DNA from: an uncultured Kiritimatiellota bacterium
GTDB taxonomy: Bacteria > Verrucomicrobiota > Kiritimatiellia > RFP12 > UBA1067
DNA length: 64,000 nucleotides
Direction: 5' to 3'
NCBI GenBank assembly: GCA_934667425.1
Contig: CAKULV010000007.1
Location: forward strand, 11,694 to 75,693
Shown here: positions 52,556 to 61,687 of the stretch, piece by piece
How positions within the stretch are numbered: the first letter of the stretch is position 1
How the letters are laid out: the number at the start of each line of letters is the position of its first letter
Notes under the pieces: model-generated
Told to the model about the DNA's origin: nothing
The model's input: the letters and a program-made list of their open reading frames with translations, nothing else
Databases searched by the model: none
Made by a program: the position numbers and the translations under genes

Positions 52556-53470
52556 ATGAAAGACGAATGGGTCGATTTGCAGATCAACGGATATGGAGGC
52601 GTTGACTTCAATGCTCCCGGGCTTACGGTGGAGCAGGTGATCTCCGTGACGGATCGGCTCGAATGCGACGGTACTCGCGGCTACCTTCCGACAATAGTCA
52701 CGGGCAACCCCGAGACGACGGTCGAGACGCTGCGCGTGATAGCGGCGGCCCGCAAGAGGAGCGCCCGCTGCGAGCGCAACATCCTTGGCGTACACCTTGA
52801 GGGGCCGTTCATCTCTTCTGAGCTGGGTGCGGTCGGCACGCACCCGATCGAATGGGTGGCGAAGCCATCCAGGGAACTCTTCGACCGATTCCAGGATGCC
52901 GGCAACGGGCTTGTGAGGCTTGTTACCGTGGCGGCGGAGGTGCCGGGCATGCCGGAGTTCGTGAAATGGCTCTCTTCGCAGGGCGTGGTCGTGTCGCTCG
53001 GGCATCAGATGGCCTCAACGCCAGATGACGTGCGGCCATGCATCGAGGCCGGCGCGAAGGCGTTCACCCATCTCGGGAACGGCATCCCTAACATGATCCC
53101 CAGGCACGACAACATCATGTTCACGGCTTTGGCGGAAGATCGGGCAAGCATAATGTTCATCCCTGACGGGCATCATCTGCCGGACGCGATGCTGAAGGTC
53201 TACACGCGCGCTGTGCCGCTGAAGCGGCTCATCGCCGTTTCGGATGCACAGTACCCGGCGGGGATGCCTCCGGGCGAATACGATGTGTGCGGTGCGCATG
53301 CGCGACTTGAACCGAACGGACTGCTGTGGAATCCGTCCCGTAACTGTCTCGTCGGGGCCACAACGCCAATGGCGGCAATGATGAAGCTGCTACAGGACCG
53401 CATAGGGCTTTCGATGGACGAGTGCATCGCCATCGGTCGGGACAATCCCCGTGCCCTGATAGGCGCATAG
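52556..53470 (+). CDS. nagA: N-acetylglucosamine-6-phosphate deacetylase-like amidohydrolase
   Basis: The protein has 304 residues, shorter than the usual ~380 because the N-terminal beta-sandwich segment is absent. Motifs: VDLQINGYGGVDFNAPGL, LGVHLEGPFISSELGAVGTHP (catalytic region), VVSLGHQMA, FTHLGNGIPNM, PDGHHLPDAM and VSDAQYPAGMPPG with the catalytic Asp. It removes the acetyl group from GlcNAc-6-P. ATG 52556 is supported by TTAGGAG; the frame opens at 52529. Substrate could be another N-acetyl-hexosamine phosphate. Confidence 0.85.
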   Translation: MKDEWVDLQINGYGGVDFNAPGLTVEQVISVTDRLECDGTRGYLPTIVTGNPETTVETLRVIAAARKRSARCERNILGVHLEGPFISSELGAVGTHPIEWVAKPSRELFDRFQDAGNGLVRLVTVAAEVPGMPEFVKWLSSQGVVVSLGHQMASTPDDVRPCIEAGAKAFTHLGNGIPNMIPRHDNIMFTALAEDRASIMFIPDGHHLPDAMLKVYTRAVPLKRLIAVSDAQYPAGMPPGEYDVCGAHARLEPNGLLWNPSRNCLVGATTPMAAMMKLLQDRIGLSMDECIAIGRDNPRALIGA

Positions 53471-53620
53471 AGCCATGGACAGGCCCATGGTGAAGAATGT
53501 CTCTGTTCGCACTACCGAATCGGCGGCCGCATATGTTGACGACAGGCGTTGGCCGCAGCCCAAATGCCGGGAAGTGCTTTTCGTGTGTTGGAACGAGCCG
53601 TGTCGGCTTAGGAAGGGAAG

Positions 53621-54505
53621 ATGATGGAGAATAAGGCGGTTTTGCTGGCAGTTGCCATCGGTGTGTTCTCCGCGCCGATGGGGATGATTGCCGACGGCAA
53701 CACTTTCCCGCTGTGGCCAGAGGGAAAGGTGCCGATGCATCAGGATGTCGGGCCGGAGACGGTGAAGCCGACCACGGACGACATTGTGCGGTTCACGAAC
53801 GTCTCCGTCCCCACGGTCACTTTCGTGAAGGCGGATGCCGACGGGCTCACTCCTGCCGTTCTCGTGTGTCCCGGTGGCGGCTACTCGCATATCGCTTGGG
53901 GGCATGAGGGATCGGAGACTGCGCAGTGGTTCAGGAAGCGCGGCATATCGGCATTCATACTGAAGTATCGCTGCCCGGGACGGCGCGATGCCGCGTTCGC
54001 TGATGCGCAGAGGGCGATTTCCTGCATCCGGGCCAACGCGATCAACTTCAACGTCGATCCTGCGAGGATAGGCGTAATAGGCTATTCTGCCGGCGCAAAT
54101 CTTGCCGTGCGCATATCGACAGGCCACGCGAAGCGGGGCTATGATCCGGTTGACGCCACAGACAAGGCGTCGTGCCGCCCCGACTGGGCCATGGTGATAT
54201 ATCCGTGGGATCTCATCGAGGATATCGGGAAGGGCGCCTCCGGGTTCCCAAAGCTTCGCCCATGCTTCCCTGTGGACAAGACGACGCCGCAGACGTTCAT
54301 CGTCCAGTCGCAGGACGACCGGTGCAAGGTCCAGAACTCGATCGCGTACTACACGGCGCTGACGATGGCCGGTGTCAAGGCGGAGATGCACCTGTTCGGC
54401 ACGGGCGGGCATGGCTACGGCATGCGGGAGAATGGGAATCCAACCGACTGCTGGCCGGTGCTTGCCGAGGCCTGGCTTTCGGGTGTCGTGGATATCGAAG
54501 ACTGA
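53621..54505 (+). CDS. Secreted alpha/beta-hydrolase esterase (acetyl-xylan-esterase-like)
   Basis: The protein has 294 residues with a signal peptide (AVLLAVAIGVFSAPMGMIA). It has an oxyanion region in VLVCPGGGYSHIAWGHEG, the nucleophile elbow GYSAG, and a C-terminal Asp and His (QSQDDRCK, GTGGHGYGM). This pattern fits BD-FAE/Axe-type carbohydrate esterases that deacetylate xylan or other plant glycans. AGGAAGGGAAG precedes the ATG. The 150 nt before it (53471-53620) hold nothing I recognise. Confidence 0.85.
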   Translation: MMENKAVLLAVAIGVFSAPMGMIADGNTFPLWPEGKVPMHQDVGPETVKPTTDDIVRFTNVSVPTVTFVKADADGLTPAVLVCPGGGYSHIAWGHEGSETAQWFRKRGISAFILKYRCPGRRDAAFADAQRAISCIRANAINFNVDPARIGVIGYSAGANLAVRISTGHAKRGYDPVDATDKASCRPDWAMVIYPWDLIEDIGKGASGFPKLRPCFPVDKTTPQTFIVQSQDDRCKVQNSIAYYTALTMAGVKAEMHLFGTGGHGYGMRENGNPTDCWPVLAEAWLSGVVDIED

Positions 54506-54608
54506 TCCTGCCGCTTGGCGGCCAAAGTGGCGAACTTCGATGGCTGCCGCTGCGTGAGCTCGAGTGTGGCGGCGCAGTCAACGGCGATTTGCCTTTCGCC
54601 AAGAGCCT

Positions 54609-54664
54609 CAAGGCCGATGACCCACAATGCTGCCGACACTACGCTTCGCTATGCGATTGACTGA
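54609..54664 (+). pseudogene. 3' tail of a DUF4832-type gene
   Basis: From 54634 the sequence is nearly identical to the end of the gene at 2-3913, including its stop. Similarity weakens but continues back to about 54609. The rest of the gene is gone here. The remaining 54506-54608 holds no gene I can support. Confidence 0.7.
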
Positions 54665-54668
54665 CGTT

Positions 54669-54725
54669 GTGCGTTGTGAGATAATCGCCGACACATGGTA
54701 CGGGTCTTTTCAGCCATATTGGCCG
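54669..54725 (+). promoter_or_regulatory. Repeated promoter-start segment, copy before the sensor kinase
   Basis: TGAGATAAT (54677-54685) ends 9 nt before ATG 54695. The segment recurs at 3918-3960 and 57527-57583, always covering the promoter and first codons. No ribosome site. Confidence 0.65.
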
Positions 54726-56785
54726 TTCAGTTCGTCTTGTCTGCGCTGACGGTGCGGGCATCGGAAATTACGGACTTGAGGTCTTTGCACGAGGCGGTCT
54801 ACTGCCGTCAGGCGACGGGCCTCTGCTTCCGCATTGAGGCGAAGGTTGCGTTCGTCAGAGCCATGCTGCCTGATGCCGAACGGGCGATGTTTGCCCTTGA
54901 GGATGAGCATGGCGCCGTGGCATTCTATGGAGACGCAAGGTTGCTGTCGAGGCTCCCTCGAAACGGAGAGGTCGTGGAACTCGTTGGGAAGACTTGCCGC
55001 GAGACATTCGGCTCCGCCATAGCCGAGTTTGAAAATATTCGGTTGATCTCCGTCTCTGACCCGATTGAGCCGCTGAACACATCTTTGATTGATTTGCTTA
55101 AGGGTCGATACGACTGCCGTCTGGTGAGGGTGGAGGGTGTCGTGCGTGATGCCTTCCTCAGCGAGACGAACCCGTCATGGATTCGAATTCTGCTTAAGGA
55201 TGGTGGTTGCACGATAGATGTGTCGGTGCCGATTGCCACTGAATCGGAAGCTCGGGCCGTGACCGCCATGATGGACTCCAGTGTGTCCATAGAGGGCGTA
55301 TGCCTCGTTGCCGGTAATGGACCGCGCCGCCGAAGCGGGCGCATATTCGTGTGCGCATCGCTTTCATCCGTCACCTGCCTTGTAGATGGCCGCATACGTT
55401 TTGAGGATGTTCCGGATGTCTCGACTATACCGCTTGGCCTTCAGCCTTCCGGGATGGCGGCGCTTGGCCGGCATCGCGCGACAGGCATGGTTATCGCGAG
55501 ATGGGCGGAGGGCAACGCGCTTTTGCGCACAGACTCTGGAGACGTCGTTCGCGTTGGGTTCGCGGCGGATTCCTTGCCGTCTGTCGGGGATCGGATAGAC
55601 GTGGCTGGATTCCCGGAATCCGATTTCTATTCGCTGATCCTGTCCCGTTCGCTCTGGAGACCGATTGGAAAGGCCAAGACTGCCGATGAAACGCCGCTTG
55701 ACTTGCGCCTGCGCTCCCTTTATCGGGATGGGCTGGACTTGCCGCGCCTGAACCTTTCATGGAAGTATGGCCTTGTAAGGATCCATGGAACCGTGCTTGA
55801 CGACTCGAATGGCGGCGAGAGGAGCATGCTGCAGCTGGTCGAGGACGGGTTCGGCGTAAGGGTTGACGCGAGTTCGGCACCCGGTGCGTTGGCCGGCGTA
55901 GAGCCTGGAAGCAGGATATCCGTGGTTGGCGTGTGTGTGCCAGACGTGGAGGTGTGGCGACCAAACCTGCTGGTGCCAAGGGTGCGAGGCTTCATAGTGG
56001 TTGTGCGCAAGCCTGGCGACGTTTCGATCCTCTCCCGTCCGCCATGGTGGACGAAGCGCAGGCTCTGGTCGCTTGTGGGGATACTGTTCCTGATTGCGCT
56101 GTCCGCAAGCGTATGGTGCATTTCCCTGAATGTGCTCGCCAACAGGCGGGGACGGGCGCTCTTGCGTGGGCAGATGGAGGGCATGCGGACGCAACTGAAG
56201 GTCGTCGAGCGTACGCGATTGGCGGTTGAGCTGCATGATTCGCTTTCCCAGAACCTTGCGGCGGTCTCGATGCAGCTTGCGGCCGGTCGGGCCGACGTAG
56301 CGGCCCGTACTGTCGATGCATGCCGAAACGAGCTGCGCAATTGCCTGTGGGACTTGCGCAGCGAGGCTCTTGAGTCGCCCGATATGCAGATCGCGATAGA
56401 GATCACGCTGCGTCCATTGGCGGACAGGTCTTGCTTCGACATTCGCTTCCATGTTTCGCGTACGCGCATATCCGACGCCACTGCCCATGCGATTCTGCAC
56501 ATCGTGCGTGAGCTCTCCGCCAATGCCATATGTCATGGGGGCGCGTCGCGGGTCTGGATAGCCGGATGGATCGCCGACCGGGAGCTGAATATTACGGTTC
56601 GCGACGATGGCTCCGGATTCGCCCCCGCTCGCCATCTTGGCGTCGCGGAAGGACACTTCGGGCTCGCCGGCGTACGGGAACGTGTATCGCGCCTGGGCGG
56701 AAGTGTCGAAATTGAAAGCGCACATGGCGCCGGGACCGTGTTCTCAATCCACATACCCATGCCGGGTAGACAGGAGACCGCATGA
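54695..56785 (+). CDS. NarX-type sensor histidine kinase with periplasmic OB-fold-like repeats
   Basis: The protein has 696 residues. A signal peptide is followed by about 430 periplasmic residues in three or four repeats resembling OB-folds (for example LVRVEGVVRDAFL, GRIFVCASLSSVTC, VRIHGTVLDDSN, GSRISVVGVCVP). A transmembrane helix lies at about 455-480. The HisKA_3 helix is ERTRLAVELHDSLSQNLAAVSMQL (His in ELHD), and the ATPase has DDGSGFAP and GHFGLAGVRERVSRLGG. No PAS or HAMP. The response regulator follows with an ATGA overlap. Neighbouring glycan genes suggest it senses a glycan breakdown product. Confidence 0.9.
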   Translation: MVRVFSAILAVQFVLSALTVRASEITDLRSLHEAVYCRQATGLCFRIEAKVAFVRAMLPDAERAMFALEDEHGAVAFYGDARLLSRLPRNGEVVELVGKTCRETFGSAIAEFENIRLISVSDPIEPLNTSLIDLLKGRYDCRLVRVEGVVRDAFLSETNPSWIRILLKDGGCTIDVSVPIATESEARAVTAMMDSSVSIEGVCLVAGNGPRRRSGRIFVCASLSSVTCLVDGRIRFEDVPDVSTIPLGLQPSGMAALGRHRATGMVIARWAEGNALLRTDSGDVVRVGFAADSLPSVGDRIDVAGFPESDFYSLILSRSLWRPIGKAKTADETPLDLRLRSLYRDGLDLPRLNLSWKYGLVRIHGTVLDDSNGGERSMLQLVEDGFGVRVDASSAPGALAGVEPGSRISVVGVCVPDVEVWRPNLLVPRVRGFIVVVRKPGDVSILSRPPWWTKRRLWSLVGILFLIALSASVWCISLNVLANRRGRALLRGQMEGMRTQLKVVERTRLAVELHDSLSQNLAAVSMQLAAGRADVAARTVDACRNELRNCLWDLRSEALESPDMQIAIEITLRPLADRSCFDIRFHVSRTRISDATAHAILHIVRELSANAICHGGASRVWIAGWIADRELNITVRDDGSGFAPARHLGVAEGHFGLAGVRERVSRLGGSVEIESAHGAGTVFSIHIPMPGRQETA

Positions 56786-57402
56786 GCAAGCTTAGCGTAC
56801 TGATTGTTGACGACCATTCGATACTGCGCGAGGGACTGAAGACCCTGCTGTCGTCCAAGGGCGACATGGTTGTCGCAGGTGATGCGTCGAGCGGCGTTGA
56901 GGCGGTGGAGAAGTCCGTCAGGCTAAGGCCTGACGTAATCGTAATGGATCTCCTGATGCCAGGGATGGATGGCGCCGAGACCACGCGGACGCTTCTTGGG
57001 AAATGGCCAGGCGCCAATGTGCTTATCTTCACGTCATATGGCACGGCTGACGGCATCGCCCATGCCCTTGCGGCCGGGGCGAGGGGTGCCATCCTCAAGA
57101 ACGCCGCGCTGGACGAGCTTGCCGCGGCGATTCGCATCGTTGCCGCCGGCGGGGAGTGGGTCTCGCCCGAGATCCGCCGCATCATCAGGGATGAGCCGCC
57201 GGTTCAGCCGCTTTCGCCCCGTCAGAGCGAGATACTTGCGGCGATAGTCCGCGGAATGACGAACGCGGACATCGCAAGCCAGCTCGGAATCGGCGTAGAC
57301 ATGGTAAAGAGCCACGTGAACACGCTTTTCGCCAAGATTGGCGCCTCAAACCGCGCAGAGGCCGCAGCCATCGCCTTGCGCAAGCACCTGCTCAAGGTGT
57401 GA
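56782..57402 (+). CDS. NarL/LuxR-type response regulator
   Basis: The protein has 206 residues. The receiver has VLIVDDHSILREGL, the phosphoacceptor in VIVMDLLMPGMDG, the Thr/Ser in IFTSYG and the Lys in AILKNAAL. The output is a LuxR helix-turn-helix, LSPRQSEILAAIVRGMTNADIASQLGIGVDMVKSHVNTLF. It is the partner of the kinase just upstream. Its last 78 bases match the scar at 3955-4035. Confidence 0.95.
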   Translation: MSKLSVLIVDDHSILREGLKTLLSSKGDMVVAGDASSGVEAVEKSVRLRPDVIVMDLLMPGMDGAETTRTLLGKWPGANVLIFTSYGTADGIAHALAAGARGAILKNAALDELAAAIRIVAAGGEWVSPEIRRIIRDEPPVQPLSPRQSEILAAIVRGMTNADIASQLGIGVDMVKSHVNTLFAKIGASNRAEAAAIALRKHLLKV

Positions 57403-57419
57403 CGCCGCCGCTCCTGTAT

Positions 57420-57482
57420 CTCATCACGACTGACTGCATGGCCACGGACATTCCCGAGGCGAAGGATTCCTACGGGTGCGGC
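57420..57482 (+). pseudogene. Remnant of a groEL 3' end
   Basis: 55 of 63 bases match 16108-16170 by eye. The translation reads LITTDCMATDIPEAKDSYGCG against LLTTDCMVTDIPEKKDSCGCG in groEL. It starts 17 nt after the regulator stop. The scar at 4031-4060 keeps the same spacing, so this tail belonged to the duplicated cassette. Confidence 0.7.
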
Positions 57483-57526
57483 TTTGCGCCTCGCACCCTA
57501 CCCAAAAGTGGAGGTTGCGGGGGGTG

Positions 57527-57583
57527 GTGCGTTGTGAGATAATTGGCGGCATATGGTACGGATATTGTCAGTCATGTCGGCCG
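57527..57583 (+). promoter_or_regulatory. Repeated promoter-start segment, third copy
   Basis: TGAGATAAT (57535-57543) ends 9 nt before ATG 57553. It aligns without gaps to 54669-54725, through the first ten codons. The rest of 57483-57526 shows nothing. Confidence 0.65.
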
Positions 57584-58206
57584 TGGCAACGCTTGGTGCG
57601 TTGGCGCAGGATTGTGCGGTTGGTAACGGTGTAAGCCATCGGCGCATGGTGCGCACCGAAATCGAGAAGGGTGGCGCAGGTGCGGCCGAGGCCTTCCTGC
57701 GTGATGCCGATGCAAGTGTGCGGCGGTATGCCCTGTACAGCCTGTTTGCCGCCGATCCCGCAAAGGGGCGCATCGCCGCCAAGGCAATGGCCGGCGATCC
57801 CGATGATTCCGTAAAGTCGCTTGTCCAGGAACTTGTGCGTGAACGCCGTGAGCGTCTCCGCGTTTCCGCCACGCTGCCGCCTTCCCAGAATCCGGCGAAC
57901 GACCATGATCTAATCAGGCTCCTGTCGGTATCGTCCGGAGGCGAGGCGTTCACTCTGCCGGCCAAGCCAGTCGGCTGCGATGCGGTGGAGATATGGTTCG
58001 GTGACCAGCGTCAGCAGTTGATGGTTTGGGTGAACGATGTGCTTGTCGGCGAATATGATCCGAAGACGGACGGTGGTCGCGAATTCCGTGTTGAAGTGGC
58101 AAAGGTCGTCAAGTGGGGCGCGGAAAACAAGGTGTGGGTCACGGATGACCGTGGCAAGGACAAGTGGCTTCGCTTTTCTGTGGAGGTGTTCAAATGCGGA
58201 AACTGA
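57553..58206 (+). CDS. Secreted HEAT-like/beta-sandwich protein of unknown function
   Basis: The protein has 217 residues. A signal-like start (MVRILSVMSAVATLGALAQ) shares its first codons with the kinase. Residues 35-100 resemble HEAT-type helices (AEAFLRDADASVRRYALYSLF). Residues 110-217 look like a beta-sandwich with QLMVWVNDVLVGEYDPKTDGG and LRFSVEVFKCGN, similar in style to glycan-binding jelly rolls. It overlaps the next gene by 13 nt. Family not recognised. Confidence 0.7.
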   Translation: MVRILSVMSAVATLGALAQDCAVGNGVSHRRMVRTEIEKGGAGAAEAFLRDADASVRRYALYSLFAADPAKGRIAAKAMAGDPDDSVKSLVQELVRERRERLRVSATLPPSQNPANDHDLIRLLSVSSGGEAFTLPAKPVGCDAVEIWFGDQRQQLMVWVNDVLVGEYDPKTDGGREFRVEVAKVVKWGAENKVWVTDDRGKDKWLRFSVEVFKCGN

Positions 58207-61200
58207 TATTTGCGCTTGCGTTCGCCTTTGCGGCGAACTGGTCTTTTGCGGAGATGGGCCCGCGCACGAATCCCGATGACCAGTTCCGGCTGTTCTGGCT
58301 GTATCCGTTCGAGTACTATCCGGAACTTGTCGCCTCCGGATTCAACCTGTTCATGAACGACTGCTTCGGCGCGTATTCCGTAGAGAGTGGACGCTTCGAT
58401 CCGAAGTCTATGGCCGCCCGCAAACGGTCGATGGATCGCATCCTTGCGGACGGCTGCGACTACATGGAGCAGCTGGCGATCCCGCAGCACAAGACCTTTG
58501 TCGCGAAGTATCCCCGCATCCTGAAGGACGGAAGCGAGCATCGGCGAAATGCCGACATGGGTTGGGACGTGGCCATGGCGGCGGCATTGAAAGGCGCACG
58601 TGCCGCAGCCGAAAGCATAGGTCGCCATCCGGCCTGTGTCGGCATCGAGCCTTCCAGTGAGGTAAGGGACGGGTCGTGTCCGTCGTCGCGTGAGTACTTT
58701 GCCCGCAAGTACCGCGAGGCGACAGGCGAAGAGGTGCCGCCGGAAGTTGAGAACGGACGCGTCGCACCGCATTATCTCCGCATCTCCGACTTTCCCGCTT
58801 CGCGTGTCGTGGATGAAGACTATCGGCTGATGAAGTTCTACCGCTGGTTCTGGAAGACGGGCGATGGCTGGAACGACTACCAGAGCGGCGTAAGGGATGT
58901 ATTTGTGCAGACGCTTGGCCGTCCGCTTCTCTCGATGTACGATCCCATAGTGCGTACGCCTCCGCTTTGGGGTTCAGGCGGCGACCTTACCCACAACAAC
59001 CAGTGGACGTATCCAACGCCGGAGCCGTATAATGTCCACTACGTGATATCAGAGCAGCAGGCGATGGCCAGGGGTGTGCGAGGACAGAAGGTGATGTCCA
59101 TGGTGCAGGGCATCTCGTACCGAAGCCGTCTCGCCCCGAAGGATGTCAAGGTCGCAAACGAGCCGGCGTGGGTCAAGGATCGTCCCAACGCCGTCTACAT
59201 CACTACGCCGCCGGACGTAATGCGAGAAGCGCTCTGGGCCTGCTTCGCGCACCAGATGGACGGCATTGGCGTTTTCGCCTGGCGGGCGCTTTTCGATGCG
59301 TCGAGTCCGCGCATGGGCAAGGCCGCAAGGGACAAGAACGCCGCCGGCTACCAGTTCACGAACCCGGAGACCATACATGCGATATCGAACGTATTCCACA
59401 CGGTCGGCATCCCGCTCGGACCTTTGTTCAGGGCCATCCCGGAACGCGATCCAGAGGTTGCGGTGCTTGAAAGCTACGCATCCACGTTCTTCGCAAATCG
59501 CGGCAGCTGGGGCTGGGACGGTGCCATCTTCCAGTTTGGGACAACTGCGGATGCCGCGAACCTTCAGCCATATGTGATTTACGAAGAGGAAATCGCGCGG
59601 GACGGCATCCCTCCCACGGTGAAGGTTATTTGCGCGCCGCATTGCGACGTGCTGACCAGGACGACCTTTGAGGCGTTGCGGGCGTTCCAGAGGAATGGCG
59701 GGCTAATCGTCGGAGACGAACATCTCGTGCCGGGCATCCTGCCGGATATCACCGTGAAGCAATTCCGCAGGACGTGGAAGGACGGTGCGGGCGATGCCGC
59801 AGCTTTGCGTCGGGACGCGGCCGGGCTTAAGGCTTCGCTTGCGCCGTTCTATCGTCCGCCGGCCGATTCCGACAACGAGCATCTCATCACGTTCGTCCGT
59901 ACATATCGTTCGAGCGACTACCTTTTCGTCCTGAACGACAGGCGCACGTTTGGCGACTATGTGGGGCAATGGAAAATGGTGATGGAGAAGGGACTCCCTA
60001 ACGCAGGAAAGGTTACGCTGCGCCGCACGGCTGGCGCGGTCTACGATCTCGTTCGCCACGTCCGCATTCCGCATCGCATCCTTCCGAATGGCGATACCGA
60101 GGTTTCCCTCGAATTCGCCACGAACGACGGCAAGTGTCTGCTTTTCTCGGAACGTCCGCTCGGAAAGTTGTCGGTAGATGTCTCTGGGCGGCGAATACGG
60201 GTGCATGGCGAAGATTGTGACGTGCTTATGCCGATAGAGATCCGTGTTGGCGGGCAGACACGTTATGCGGTCGTGCGCGATGGAGCGTATGAATGGGATT
60301 GTCCGCATCCGCTTGACCGTGGCGTACAGGTAGTCAACCTTGCGGACGGGACAGCCATCACGGCGGCTTTGAAAAACGTCCTTTCATTTGGCGCGAAAGG
60401 CGATGGCGTGACGGATGATACGGCATCAATCCAGCGTTCGCTCGACGAGACTGGCAGTGCCGTGTTTCCCACTGGAACATATCTCACAGGTACGCTGCAT
60501 CTGCGTTCCAATGGTGGACTCGCCTTTGAGAAAGGGGCGAAGCTCCTTGCGACGACCGATCCGGAAAGATGGAACCGGCGCGATTTCTGTCCGCAGAATC
60601 TGGCGTACCAGCCGGACTGGGCCTCAGGCGCACACCTGATCTGTGCGGTAGGCGTGACGAACGTTTTCATTCGCGGCGGCGTGATCGACGGCAACGGACG
60701 CAAGTTCTTCACGGACAGGTTCCACCTTGCGTGCTGCGGACGCAAGCAGCTTGACGAAGGCCCGTTCCGTCCGCGCCAGATGCTTTACTTCTGCGAGAGC
60801 GCGAACATATCGCTCGACGACGTCAGGCTTGAGAATTCGGCCTACTGGAACTGTTTCCTGCATGGGTGCGAAGATGTGGACATCCGCAACTGCGTCATAC
60901 GCAGCGCAGAGGAGATCGGCGAGAACGACGGCATCGACATCGACTGCTGCCGGAATGTGAGGGTTTCAGACTGCGATATCGAGGTCGGTGACGATGGCGT
61001 TACGTGCCGCGCAAACTTCAGGGGCCTCGCCAACGGCAGAAGCGTCTGCGAGGACGTGCTTGTCACGAACTGCGCAATCCGAAGCTTCTATGCCCACGCA
61101 ATCCGCATTGGGGTTGGCGAGGGGGAGATCCGCAACTGCGCTTTCCGGGGCCTAATGCTTCCGAAGACACGTGGCGGAATATGGCTCTGCTCAAAGTACG

Positions 61201-61520
61201 GCGGCAAGTCGCGCGGCGCCCAAATCCATGACATCGATTTCGATAACATCGAGCTGGAGGCCGGATGCTGGCTCTTCGCGCAGAACGAATACCGTTTCAC
61301 GAAGCCCGGAGACCCGCTTTTCACAGGGCGTCTCGACGGCATTCGCTTCCGCAACGTTCGTGGCACATCGGATATGCCAAGGAGCGTTCGCGGCAATGGG
61401 GTTGCGAAGCCGATAGGGCTTTCGTTCGAGAACTGTTCGGTCACGGAGCGCCGCACTGCGCTTGCGGATCAGAACGAGCGCGAATTTTTCCTGTACAAGG
61501 AGCAGGGGGCGCAGCCATGA
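58194..61520 (+). CDS. Secreted multidomain glycosidase-like protein with C-terminal GH28-type beta-helix
   Basis: The protein has 1108 residues. Signal peptide RKLIFALAFAFAANWSFA. Residues about 25-700 are an unassigned TIM-barrel-like module plus beta domains, starting RTNPDDQFRLFWLYPFEYY, with WFWKTGDGWNDYQSG. From residue about 735 a polygalacturonase-like right-handed helix begins: VLSFGAKGDGVTDDTASIQ, then NDGIDIDCCRNVRVSDCDI, GDDGVTCRANF, and HAIRIGVG, which are variants of the GH28 active-site motifs NxD, DD, and RIK. The last is altered (RIG). The true start is ATG 58194 with GGAGG upstream, not the in-frame GTG at 58164. Pectin or another uronic acid glycan is the likely target. Confidence 0.82.
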   Translation: MRKLIFALAFAFAANWSFAEMGPRTNPDDQFRLFWLYPFEYYPELVASGFNLFMNDCFGAYSVESGRFDPKSMAARKRSMDRILADGCDYMEQLAIPQHKTFVAKYPRILKDGSEHRRNADMGWDVAMAAALKGARAAAESIGRHPACVGIEPSSEVRDGSCPSSREYFARKYREATGEEVPPEVENGRVAPHYLRISDFPASRVVDEDYRLMKFYRWFWKTGDGWNDYQSGVRDVFVQTLGRPLLSMYDPIVRTPPLWGSGGDLTHNNQWTYPTPEPYNVHYVISEQQAMARGVRGQKVMSMVQGISYRSRLAPKDVKVANEPAWVKDRPNAVYITTPPDVMREALWACFAHQMDGIGVFAWRALFDASSPRMGKAARDKNAAGYQFTNPETIHAISNVFHTVGIPLGPLFRAIPERDPEVAVLESYASTFFANRGSWGWDGAIFQFGTTADAANLQPYVIYEEEIARDGIPPTVKVICAPHCDVLTRTTFEALRAFQRNGGLIVGDEHLVPGILPDITVKQFRRTWKDGAGDAAALRRDAAGLKASLAPFYRPPADSDNEHLITFVRTYRSSDYLFVLNDRRTFGDYVGQWKMVMEKGLPNAGKVTLRRTAGAVYDLVRHVRIPHRILPNGDTEVSLEFATNDGKCLLFSERPLGKLSVDVSGRRIRVHGEDCDVLMPIEIRVGGQTRYAVVRDGAYEWDCPHPLDRGVQVVNLADGTAITAALKNVLSFGAKGDGVTDDTASIQRSLDETGSAVFPTGTYLTGTLHLRSNGGLAFEKGAKLLATTDPERWNRRDFCPQNLAYQPDWASGAHLICAVGVTNVFIRGGVIDGNGRKFFTDRFHLACCGRKQLDEGPFRPRQMLYFCESANISLDDVRLENSAYWNCFLHGCEDVDIRNCVIRSAEEIGENDGIDIDCCRNVRVSDCDIEVGDDGVTCRANFRGLANGRSVCEDVLVTNCAIRSFYAHAIRIGVGEGEIRNCAFRGLMLPKTRGGIWLCSKYGGKSRGAQIHDIDFDNIELEAGCWLFAQNEYRFTKPGDPLFTGRLDGIRFRNVRGTSDMPRSVRGNGVAKPIGLSFENCSVTERRTALADQNEREFFLYKEQGAQP

Positions 61521-61687
61521 ACGCTTCCATCGAGTTCCCGACGGCATCGGCTGTTGCGGAACGGCTTCGGGCCGATCTCAGTGCGCCTCGTGAACGTCTG
61601 GGGCAAACGTGGCGATCCAATCGCATCCGAGTGGAAAGTCTTGCGCAAGGTTTAAGTCTAAAACGAAAGGGGAGCGGACATGAATGA
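61517..61687 (+). CDS. Hypothetical 56-residue protein
   Basis: It starts with an ATGA overlap of the beta-helix gene and ends 8 nt inside the next gene, so it is tightly coupled on both sides. The sequence is basic and helical (AERLRADLSAPRERLG). It may be the front end of a lost gene joined by deletion or a real small protein. No family recognised. Confidence 0.4.
   Translation: MNASIEFPTASAVAERLRADLSAPRERLGQTWRSNRIRVESLAQGLSLKRKGSGHE

Noticed and set aside
58164..58193. GTG 58164 as start of the beta-helix enzyme
   Set aside because: It would place ten residues before a clear signal peptide; ATG 58194 has GGAGG upstream.
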